The notes under the pieces were generated by a model. It saw only the letters and a program-made list of their open reading frames with translations. It was not told the origin of the DNA and ran no database searches. Positions 42,380-48,738 of a DNA stretch of 48,738 bases are shown here, one piece after another. Position 1 is the stretch's first letter, and each line of letters starts with the position of its first letter. The translations under genes and the position numbers were made by a program. The DNA comes from Pantoea sp. 18069 (GTDB lineage: Bacteria > Pseudomonadota > Gammaproteobacteria > Burkholderiales > Burkholderiaceae_C), in NCBI RefSeq assembly GCF_902706035.1, contig NZ_CACSJA010000037.1:1-48738 (forward strand), in the 5' to 3' direction.

Positions 42380-43525
42380 TTAATTCCGGGCCGTAATCCA
42401 CGCCATCAACATTCCCGTACCCACCAGGCTGGCCTGCCAGCGCAGCGCATCCTGCCAGCTGGGCATATGGCGCTCCACGCGCTGGTACAGCAACTGGCCC
42501 ATGGCCAGCGACAGCGCAAAAGCCGCCCACAGCCCCGCCAGATTGACGGCCGGCGAATCCGGCCAGAACCAGGTCACCACGGCATTGACCAGCAGGCACA
42601 CGGGAAAGTGCACCAGGAACACCGAATACGACATCCGGCCCAGCTGCTGCAGGCGCGCCGGGCCGCGCCAGGCCGGGCCCTGCAGGCCGTAGAGCCTGGA
42701 GCTGCGCATCACGGCGACCAGTGCCAGCGCCGCGGCGCCGGCCAGCGCGATGCGGGTGCGCCACTCGAGCCACAAAGCCACGCCCAGCAGCAGCGCCATC
42801 AGCGCGCTCCAGGCCCAGGGACGGGGCGCGCGCACTGCCCAGAAGGCCATCATGCCCAGGCCGTAGGCACCAAAGAAGTAGACGGCCCAGTTGTCGAAAT
42901 CGGCATCGCGGTTGAAGCCCCAGAGCGAGGCAGCGGCCAGCAGCACGACCACCACCTGGCCCGGCGTGGGCCGGGCGCTGGGCGTTGAACCTGGCTCGGC
43001 TTTGAACCAGCGGCTCATGGCGAACAGCAGCGCGGTCAACGCAAACAACTGGAAGTCGATGGAGACATACCAGACGCCGGCCGACAGCGACTCCTCGCCA
43101 ACGATGCCCTGCAGCAGCAGCGCATGCGCGAGCAGCTGGAGCAAGGTGGGCGCGGCCGAGAGCGAGGCATGGTCGAACCACGGCCGCACCAGCGTAGACA
43201 CCAGCACCGCGAGCACCAGGGCCACGGCCAGCGGCACGACCAGGCGCACGAAGCGCCGCGCGATCTGCGGCAGCACCTCGCTGTGGCGCGCCAGGCCCGC
43301 GGGCGCGAGGCTGGCCGCGGCCAGGTAGCCGGCAAGCACCAGGAACAGCTGCACGGCCATGCGCGCGTCCTGGTCCAGCCATTCGATCAGGCCGGGCAGC
43401 AGCGGCTGCACCACATCGGCCATGGGACCGTAGAAGGCCAGGTGATGCCAGACAATGGCAATGCAGGCCAGGCCCTTGGTGCAGTCGATGACCGCATTGC
43501 GCGAGGCAGGTAACGTGGAAGACAT
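42380..43525 (-). CDS. membrane acyltransferase, Acyltransferase_3 (OafA/YrhL) family
   Basis: The 381-residue product has about ten predicted membrane helices. Near the N-terminus are the conserved NAVIDCTKGLACIAIVWHHL (with the family's histidine) and FLVLAGYLAA; YSVFLVHFPVCLLVN is near residue 315. The family transfers acyl groups to cell-surface polysaccharides or lipids. The substrate is not evident. The start was placed at the ATG at 43525, where the conserved sequence begins. It is divergent from the GbsR-like regulator, 216 bases away. Confidence 0.8.
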   Translation of the reverse strand: MSSTLPASRNAVIDCTKGLACIAIVWHHLAFYGPMADVVQPLLPGLIEWLDQDARMAVQLFLVLAGYLAAASLAPAGLARHSEVLPQIARRFVRLVVPLAVALVLAVLVSTLVRPWFDHASLSAAPTLLQLLAHALLLQGIVGEESLSAGVWYVSIDFQLFALTALLFAMSRWFKAEPGSTPSARPTPGQVVVVLLAAASLWGFNRDADFDNWAVYFFGAYGLGMMAFWAVRAPRPWAWSALMALLLGVALWLEWRTRIALAGAAALALVAVMRSSRLYGLQGPAWRGPARLQQLGRMSYSVFLVHFPVCLLVNAVVTWFWPDSPAVNLAGLWAAFALSLAMGQLLYQRVERHMPSWQDALRWQASLVGTGMLMAWITARN

Positions 43526-43693
43526 AGAAAAAATTTGGATCGCGAAACGGTGCCAACCTACAACGCGGGCAACGACTGCATGGCTGAATGGGCCAAAGCC
43601 CAGGGCATGCGCCCGGTATTTTGCGCCTTTCCTGCCGCCGCCGCTGACACCGGCGCAGGACGCGCACTCAATGACCCTACTCAGATGTTTCGA

Positions 43694-43709
43694 AGTTCCA
43701 GTAGGTACT
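43694..43709. promoter_or_regulatory. near-palindrome upstream of the GbsR-like gene
   Basis: AGTTCC and GGTACT flank AGTA, forming a 16-bp inverted repeat with one mismatch. It lies 32 bases before the regulator start codon. It is a candidate autoregulatory site and might also affect the divergent acyltransferase. Confidence 0.35.
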
Positions 43710-43741
43710 GAAAAGCCATTCAACAAAGGGACAATGCCTTC

Positions 43742-44344
43742 ATGACGCAAAGCACTCCTCTTCCTGAACTCAACCGCCAATTCATTTCGCACTTTGGCGA
43801 GATGGGCAGTCGCTGGGGCATCAACCGCACCGTGGGCCAGATCTACGCGCTGCTGTTTCTCTCGCCCGTGGCGCTCAATGCCGACCAGATTGCCGAAGCC
43901 CTGGCTTTCTCGCGCTCGAATGTGAGCATGGGGCTCAAGGAATTGCAGTCCTGGCGGCTGGTGCACCTGCGTCACCACCCTGGCGATCGCCGCGAGTACT
44001 TTGACGCGCCGCAGGACGTCTGGGAGATTTTCCGGCTGCTGGCGGAGGAGCGCCGGCGCCGCGAAATCGAGCCCACGCAGTCCATGCTGCGCGCCGCGCT
44101 GCTCGAAGAACCCGCGAGCGACGACGAGCGCTATGCGCAGGAGCGCATGCGCGACATGCACGAGCTCATAGACCGGCTGATGACCTGGTTCGACGAGATC
44201 CAGCGCCTGTCGCCCGACACCGCCAAGCAGTTGATGGGCATGGGCGCGGCCGTGACGCGCGTGCTCGAACTCAAGGATAGATTGACAGGCAAAGGCGGCA
44301 ACAGCCGCGCCGCCCAGGACCGCTTGCCACCGACCAAGCCCTGA
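43742..44344 (+). CDS. GbsR/MarR-like transcriptional regulator
   Basis: The 200-residue product has the GbsR layout: FGEMGSRWGINRTVGQIYALLFLS precedes a winged helix with LNADQIAEALAFSRSNVSMG as the helix-turn-helix. A helical dimerisation part follows. GbsR-like proteins repress osmoprotectant or choline genes in Bacillus, but many members have other roles. No osmoprotectant genes are near. The gene is convergent with the nitronate monooxygenase gene, seven bases away. Confidence 0.82.
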   Translation: MTQSTPLPELNRQFISHFGEMGSRWGINRTVGQIYALLFLSPVALNADQIAEALAFSRSNVSMGLKELQSWRLVHLRHHPGDRREYFDAPQDVWEIFRLLAEERRRREIEPTQSMLRAALLEEPASDDERYAQERMRDMHELIDRLMTWFDEIQRLSPDTAKQLMGMGAAVTRVLELKDRLTGKGGNSRAAQDRLPPTKP

Positions 44345-44351
44345 ACCGCAC

Positions 44352-45308
44352 TTAGCCCAGCGCCAGGCGTGTTCGGGCCGCCTGGTATTCGCTGCGCAGC
44401 TGGGCCACGCGCTCGGCCACGCTGGTCACCGCGGAAATCGTGCCAATGCCCTGGCCGCAGCCCCAGATGTCCTTCCAGGCCTTGGTCGATGCGCCACCGA
44501 AGTTCATCTTGCTGGGGTCGGACTCGGGCAGATTCTCCGGGTCCAGGCCGGCCGCGCGTATCGACGGCGCGAGGTAGTTGCCGTGCACGCCGGTGAACAG
44601 GTTGCTGTAGACAATGTCGTCCGAGTTTCCATTGACGATGGCCTGCTTGTATTCCTCGCTGGCCCGCGCTTCATGGGTGGCGATGAACGCCGAGCCGATG
44701 TAGCCGAAGTCGGCGCCCATGGCCTGGGCCGCGAGCACGGCCCCGCCCGAGGCGATCGCGCCCGACAGCGCCAGCGGCCCGTCGAACCACTGGCGGATTT
44801 CCTGGACCAGCGCGAACGGGCTCTTGCCACCCGCATGGCCGCCCGCGCCCGCGGCCACGGCCACCAGGCCGTCGGCGCCCTTTTCCACGGCCTTGTGCGC
44901 GAACTTGTTGTTGATGATGTCGTGCAGCACCACGCCGCCCCAGCTGTGCACCGCCTGGTTGACGTCTTCGCGCGCGCCCAGCGAAGTGATCACGATGGGC
45001 ACCCGATAGCGCGCGCAGACTTCCATGTCGTGCTCGAGCCGGTCATTGCTCTTGTGCACGATCTGGTTGATCGCGAACGGCGCGGCCGGTTGATCCGGAT
45101 GCGCGCGGTCATGCGCGGCCAGGGTCTCGGTGATTTCGGCCAGCCAGTCTTCGAGCTGGGCCGCAGGCCGCGCATTGAGCGCGGGCATGGAGCCGACGAC
45201 GCCGGCCTTGCACTGCGCGATCACCATCTGCGGGTTGCTGATGATGAACAGCGGCGAAGCGATCACCGGCAGGGACAGCCCCTGCAGTGCCTTGGGAAGT
45301 TGCGACAT
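44352..45308 (-). CDS. nitronate monooxygenase (2-nitropropane dioxygenase family)
   Basis: The 318-residue product is an FMN-dependent TIM-barrel enzyme. It shows LPVIASPLFIISNPQMVIAQ at the N-terminus, the active-site histidine in AGAGGHAGGKSPF, and the phosphate-binding ALSGAIASGGAVLAAQAMGADF. Family members oxidise alkyl nitronates such as propionate-3-nitronate, but some act on CoA-linked or other substrates. It follows the acyl-CoA dehydrogenase by 19 bases, which suggests co-transcription and possibly a CoA-metabolism role. Confidence 0.88.
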   Translation of the reverse strand: MSQLPKALQGLSLPVIASPLFIISNPQMVIAQCKAGVVGSMPALNARPAAQLEDWLAEITETLAAHDRAHPDQPAAPFAINQIVHKSNDRLEHDMEVCARYRVPIVITSLGAREDVNQAVHSWGGVVLHDIINNKFAHKAVEKGADGLVAVAAGAGGHAGGKSPFALVQEIRQWFDGPLALSGAIASGGAVLAAQAMGADFGYIGSAFIATHEARASEEYKQAIVNGNSDDIVYSNLFTGVHGNYLAPSIRAAGLDPENLPESDPSKMNFGGASTKAWKDIWGCGQGIGTISAVTSVAERVAQLRSEYQAARTRLALG

Positions 45309-45327
45309 GTTTGTCTCCTGTTTCTTC

Positions 45328-47148
45328 TCAGAAATCTTCGATGGCCAGCGCCATGACGCTGTCCGCGCCCTGCACCACGCTGTCGCGCAGCGCAGTGACC
45401 TTGACCAGGATGTGCTCGGCGTAGAACTGCGCGGTGGCAATCTTCGCGCGCAGGAAGCGGTTGTCCTGTCCCGTGGGCAACAGTTGCTCGGCAACCCACA
45501 GCGCGCGGCCCAGTTGCCAGCCGGCCATCAGGTTGCCCGCGAGCATCAGATAGGGCACGCTGCCCGCGTAGACCGCATTCGGCTGCTGCCTGGCGTTCTC
45601 CAGCACATAGTCGACGACTTCGAGAAATGCGTGGCGCGCGGCCTGCAACTGGCGCGCGACCGACTGCGCGGCCGGCGTGCCGCAGGACTGCAGCTGCTGC
45701 TCGGTTTCCTCGATCTGCGCCGCGAAAGTGCGCGCCGTGTGGCCGCCATCGCGCACCGTCTTGCGGCCCACGAAGTCGTTGGCCTGGATGGCCGTCGTAC
45801 CTTCGTAGATGGTCAGGATCTTCGCGTCGCGGTAGTGCTGGGCCGCGCCGGTTTCCTCGATGAAGCCCATGCCGCCGTGCACCTGCACGCCCAGGCCCGT
45901 GACTTCCTGGGCCATCTCGGTGCTGTAGCCCTTGACCAGCGGCACCATGAATTCGTAGAGCGCCGCGTGGTGCGCGCGCTGCGCCGCGTCGGGATGGTGG
46001 TGGGCCAGGTCGTAGGACGCGGCAGCCGTCGCCGCCATCGCGCGGCAGCCTTCGGTCGTGGCGCGCATCACCATCAGCATGCGGCGCACATCGGGGTGGT
46101 GGATGATGGTCGCGCTGGCCTTGACGCTGCCGTCGACCGGGCGGCTTTGCACGCGCTCCTTGGCAAACGCCGCGGCCTGCTGGTAGGCGCGGTCGGCAAT
46201 CGCTATGCCCTGCACGCCCACCGCGTAGCGCGCGGCATTCATCATGATGAACATGTATTCAAGGCCGCGGTTTTCCTCGCCGACCAGATAGCCCACGGCG
46301 CCCGCGCCCGTGCTGTCGGCCACGCTGCCCTGAGTGCCGTCGCCGAACTGCAGCACGGCCGTGGGCGAAGCCTTGATGCCCATCTTGTGCTCGATGGACA
46401 CGCATTGCACATCGTTGCGCGCGCCCAGGCTGCCGTCCTGGTTCACGAGGAACTTGGGCACGACGAACAGGCTGATGCCCTTGACGCCTTCGGGCGCGCC
46501 CTGCACGCGTGCGAGCACCAGATGGACGATGTTCTCGGCCATGTCGTGCTCGCCATAGGTGATGAAGATCTTGGTGCCGAAGACCTTGTAGCTGTTGTCG
46601 CCCTGGGGTTCGGCACGGGTGCGCACCAGCGCCAGGTCGGAGCCGGCCTGGGGCTCGGTCAGGTTCATGGTGCCGGTCCATTCACCGGTCACGAGTTTTT
46701 CGAGATAGCTGGCCTTGAGTTCATCGCTGCCGGCCGTGAGCAGCGCTTCGATCGCGCCATCGGTCAGCAGCGGGCACAGCGCAAAGCTCAGATTCGCCGC
46801 GTTGAGCATTTCGACGCAGGCCGCGCCAATCGTCTTGGGCAGGCCCTGGCCGCCGAAGTCTAGCGGATGCTGCAAGCCCTGCCAGCCGCCTTCGGCGTAC
46901 TGGCGAAACGCCTGCTTGAAGCCTTCGCTGGTCATGACCACGCCGTCCTTCCAGCTCGACGGTGCGATGTCGCCCGGACGGTTGAGCGGCGCGACCACGC
47001 CCTGCGCGAACTTCGCGCATTCCTCGAGCACCGCCTGCGCGGTGTCGAGGCCGGCTTCCTCAAAGCCGGGCAGTTGCGCGACCTGGTCGATTCCGGCCAG
47101 ATGCTCCATGTTGAACAACATGTCTTGAAGAGGTGCTACGTAGCTCAT
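45328..47148 (-). CDS. acyl-CoA dehydrogenase, long DmdC-like type
   Basis: The 606-residue product has the acyl-CoA dehydrogenase N-terminal, middle (TEPQAGSDLALVRTRAE) and C-terminal domains, plus a helical C-terminal extension of about 150 residues. The catalytic glutamate is in TIYEGTTAIQANDFVGRK. The length is like the 3-(methylthio)propionyl-CoA dehydrogenase (DmdC) group, but substrate cannot be assigned from sequence. Electrons should pass to the electron transfer flavoprotein, whose alpha subunit is encoded upstream. The start ATG at 47148 follows a short spacer after the substrate-binding protein gene. Confidence 0.9.
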   Translation of the reverse strand: MSYVAPLQDMLFNMEHLAGIDQVAQLPGFEEAGLDTAQAVLEECAKFAQGVVAPLNRPGDIAPSSWKDGVVMTSEGFKQAFRQYAEGGWQGLQHPLDFGGQGLPKTIGAACVEMLNAANLSFALCPLLTDGAIEALLTAGSDELKASYLEKLVTGEWTGTMNLTEPQAGSDLALVRTRAEPQGDNSYKVFGTKIFITYGEHDMAENIVHLVLARVQGAPEGVKGISLFVVPKFLVNQDGSLGARNDVQCVSIEHKMGIKASPTAVLQFGDGTQGSVADSTGAGAVGYLVGEENRGLEYMFIMMNAARYAVGVQGIAIADRAYQQAAAFAKERVQSRPVDGSVKASATIIHHPDVRRMLMVMRATTEGCRAMAATAAASYDLAHHHPDAAQRAHHAALYEFMVPLVKGYSTEMAQEVTGLGVQVHGGMGFIEETGAAQHYRDAKILTIYEGTTAIQANDFVGRKTVRDGGHTARTFAAQIEETEQQLQSCGTPAAQSVARQLQAARHAFLEVVDYVLENARQQPNAVYAGSVPYLMLAGNLMAGWQLGRALWVAEQLLPTGQDNRFLRAKIATAQFYAEHILVKVTALRDSVVQGADSVMALAIEDF

Positions 47149-47183
47149 GGAATTTCCTTTCGAGGGCCGGGGCGCCAGGGTGC

Positions 47184-48323
47184 TTACTGGCTGATGCGTC
47201 CCGACGCGCTGACAATGGAGAGATCGACAAAACGTGAACCGAACTGCGACTCGGGCTTGAACGTCACCCAGTAGCCGCCCAGGTCGTGGGCATTGAAATG
47301 GCGCAGGCTGGCGGTGACTTTTTCGCGGTTCACGGACTGGGCCCGGCGCAGCGCTTCGGCAACCACCTTGGCGTTGACGTAGCCTTCCATCATCGCGTAG
47401 CTCACGGGCATTTCCGCGGCCTTGGGATGGGAGTTCAGCGCGTCGCGGAACTCCTTGTTCAGGCGCATGGAAACCCGGTAGGGGCTGGGCACCACCTGCG
47501 CGATCGACAGGCCGCTCATCAACTCCGGCGGCAGTCGCGTGGCCAACTGCTCGATGTCCGAGTCGGAATTCGCATAGATCTGCGCCGTTCCCGAATCCAT
47601 GCGATAGGCTTCGACAAAAGCCGCGGTCGCCGGGCTCGAAGCGACCAGCAGGATGGCCTGGGGCCCGGGCTTGGTTTTGCTTAACTGCTCGACGGCCTGG
47701 GTCGCGGTGCTGCGCCCGCTCTTGAGCGTGACCTGGGCCACGAGCTTGGCGTTGGCCGGCGTCACGGCCTGCTGCACCAGTTGGGTCACGGCCTCTATGT
47801 CGGCACGCTCCTCGATCACCAGCGCCAGCCGGGTGATGCCGACGATGGCCAGATGGCTGGCGATCTTGGCCATCTCATCTTGCAGGCTCGCGCGGGTGCT
47901 GAAGATCGCCGCAGCGTGCGCCACCTGCGTGTCGTTGCCCTGATAGCCGACGAGGCTGATGCGCTCCTTCTCGAGCACGCCGCTGCCGAGCAGCCCCGCA
48001 AGATTGCCGTTGCCCATGTAGCCGGCGAGCACGACGGGGTTGGACCTGGCGAGCAGCTCACGCGTGCGGGCCACCGTATCTTCGGCATGGCCGCCGTCGT
48101 CCATGACCACCAGCTGCACCGGCTGACCCAGGATACCGCCGGCCTTGTTGACCTGCTCGAAATGCAGCCGCATGCCTTGCGCATAGGCCCGCCCCTGAGG
48201 GCCGCCCTTGCCGGACAACGGTACGACCTGCCCGACCACCCACTGGGCTTGAACGCCCACGCAGACCAGCGCACAGGCCAGCGCAACTGCCGCCCGAGAC
48301 CAGGGTGCCATGTTCGATTCCAT
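47184..48323 (-). CDS. ABC-type branched-chain amino acid-like substrate-binding protein
   Basis: The 379-residue product has a signal peptide (MESNMAPWSRAAVALACALV, cleavage near VQA) and then the type I periplasmic binding fold (VVGQVVPLSGKGGPQGRAYAQGM, QLVVMDDGGHAEDTVA, ELLARSNPVVLAGYMG). Ligands of such proteins include branched-chain amino acids, amides and aromatic acids. No permease or ATPase gene is adjacent. The ATG at 48323 has GGGAG upstream; a second ATG at 48311 would also leave an intact signal peptide. It lies between etfA and the acyl-CoA dehydrogenase gene. Confidence 0.87.
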   Translation of the reverse strand: MESNMAPWSRAAVALACALVCVGVQAQWVVGQVVPLSGKGGPQGRAYAQGMRLHFEQVNKAGGILGQPVQLVVMDDGGHAEDTVARTRELLARSNPVVLAGYMGNGNLAGLLGSGVLEKERISLVGYQGNDTQVAHAAAIFSTRASLQDEMAKIASHLAIVGITRLALVIEERADIEAVTQLVQQAVTPANAKLVAQVTLKSGRSTATQAVEQLSKTKPGPQAILLVASSPATAAFVEAYRMDSGTAQIYANSDSDIEQLATRLPPELMSGLSIAQVVPSPYRVSMRLNKEFRDALNSHPKAAEMPVSYAMMEGYVNAKVVAEALRRAQSVNREKVTASLRHFNAHDLGGYWVTFKPESQFGSRFVDLSIVSASGRISQ

Positions 48324-48379
48324 GCGCTTGTCTCCCTCTGAAGCACGCCTGGCGCGCCGCAGTATTTTTATATGAGGGG

Positions 48380-48431
48380 GGGCCTGTCCCGGCACCCGTA
48401 CGCCAGCCGACAGACCCAAAGAGACAGGCCC
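48380..48431. other. long inverted repeat between etfA and the binding-protein gene
   Basis: GGGCCTGTC (48380-48388) and GACAGGCCC (48423-48431) are exact inverted arms separated by 34 bases. The arms lie in the 140-base spacer between the etfA stop and the next start. They could form a terminator-like stem or bracket a regulatory site; on the minus strand TATAAA (48373-48368) lies just inside the downstream gene's leader. Confidence 0.4.
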
Positions 48432-48463
48432 GCGGGGGCAAGTCCCTCTTTCTGGCGCTGTGC

Positions 48464-48738
48464 TTACAGCGCCTTGACCAGCTCGGGCACGGCCGTGAAC
48501 AGATCGGCCTCGAGGCCGTAGTCGGCCACGCTGAAGATAGGCGCTTCGGGGTCCTTGTTGATCGCGACGATCACCTTGGAGTCCTTCATGCCGGCCAGAT
48601 GCTGGATCGCACCCGAGATGCCGGCCGCGATATACAGCTGGGGCGCAACGATCTTGCCGGTCTGGCCGACCTGCAGATCGTTGGCGGCGTAGCCTGCGTC
48701 CACAGCGGCGCGCGAGGCGCCAATGGCCGCGCCCAGCT
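48464..48738 (-). CDS. etfA: electron transfer flavoprotein alpha subunit, C-terminal part
   Basis: The visible 90 codons run off the right edge. They encode the conserved FAD-binding C-terminus of EtfA (ASRAAVDAGYAANDLQVGQ, LYIAAGISGAIQHLAGMK, IVAINKDPEAPIFSVADYG). EtfAB carries electrons from acyl-CoA dehydrogenases to the quinone pool. The 5' part and any etfB lie outside the window. Confidence 0.95.
   Translation of the reverse strand, partial: LGAAIGASRAAVDAGYAANDLQVGQTGKIVAPQLYIAAGISGAIQHLAGMKDSKVIVAINKDPEAPIFSVADYGLEADLFTAVPELVKAL

Overview
The window is a GC-rich chromosomal segment from a betaproteobacterium, most likely of the family Comamonadaceae (Acidovorax/Comamonas-like). The evidence is the gene content (several orphan Bug/TctC-type receptors, the mdh-tam and sdhCDAB-sdhE-gltA arrangement), strong third-position GC bias, and dispersed intergenic repeats of a style I associate with that family. 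No tRNA, rRNA, CRISPR array, insertion sequence or prophage was found. Most genes look like intact core or metabolic genes.

Layout. 1-811 is the 3' part of a TolA/TonB-like gene, followed by a repeat-bearing spacer. 1136-4539 (+) holds the tRNA-hydroxylation protein TrhP, a ParB-like nuclease-domain protein and an Old Yellow Enzyme-type flavin oxidoreductase. 4606-5882 (-) is a MarR regulator translationally coupled to a HEAT-repeat (DNA-alkylation-repair-like) protein. 5930-6215 (-) looks like a short independent transcript with a 25-codon ORF and its own terminator. 6347-10733 (-) carries a Bug receptor, an IlvD/Edd-family dehydratase and the cytochrome oxidase assembly factor CcoG. 10940-20075 is a GABA/gamma-glutamyl-type island: a MocR regulator divergent from gabT-gabD, then two FCD-type GntR regulators, each divergent from a target (a gamma-glutamyltransferase-like gene and a Bug receptor). 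The two targets share an almost identical putative operator.

20114-35546 is a TCA-cycle supercluster in two divergent arms. The minus arm reads mdh, tam, a CoA-ester lyase, a small periplasmic (MliC-like) protein, acnB and acnA. The plus arm reads a GntR/UTRA regulator, sdhC, sdhD, sdhA, sdhB, sdhE and gltA, closed by a clear terminator. A perfect 12-bp palindrome lies between the -35 and -10 elements of the regulator's promoter, just upstream of the divergent mdh promoter. Together the arms encode malate dehydrogenase, citrate synthase, both aconitases, succinate dehydrogenase with its flavinylation factor, and an enzyme that neutralises trans-aconitate.

35686-40230 is a compact catabolic module: an IclR regulator divergent from a TauD/TfdA-type dioxygenase, a Bug receptor, a glutathione S-transferase-like protein and a D-2-hydroxyacid dehydrogenase, with two tandem palindromes in the divergent promoter. 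Its substrate cannot be named from sequence. 40231-42379 contains a possible membrane-protein remnant, S-formylglutathione hydrolase, repeats, and rnk preceded by a strong hairpin. 42380-44344 has an acyltransferase and a divergent GbsR/MarR-like regulator. 44352-48738 (-) is a fatty-acid or CoA-oxidation run: the end of etfA, a branched-chain-amino-acid-type substrate-binding protein, an acyl-CoA dehydrogenase and a nitronate monooxygenase.

The least explained parts are the short transcript at 5930-6215, the shared operator of the two FCD regulators, the IclR-dioxygenase module and the periplasmic gene inside the aconitase arm. All of these are inferences from a single sequence.
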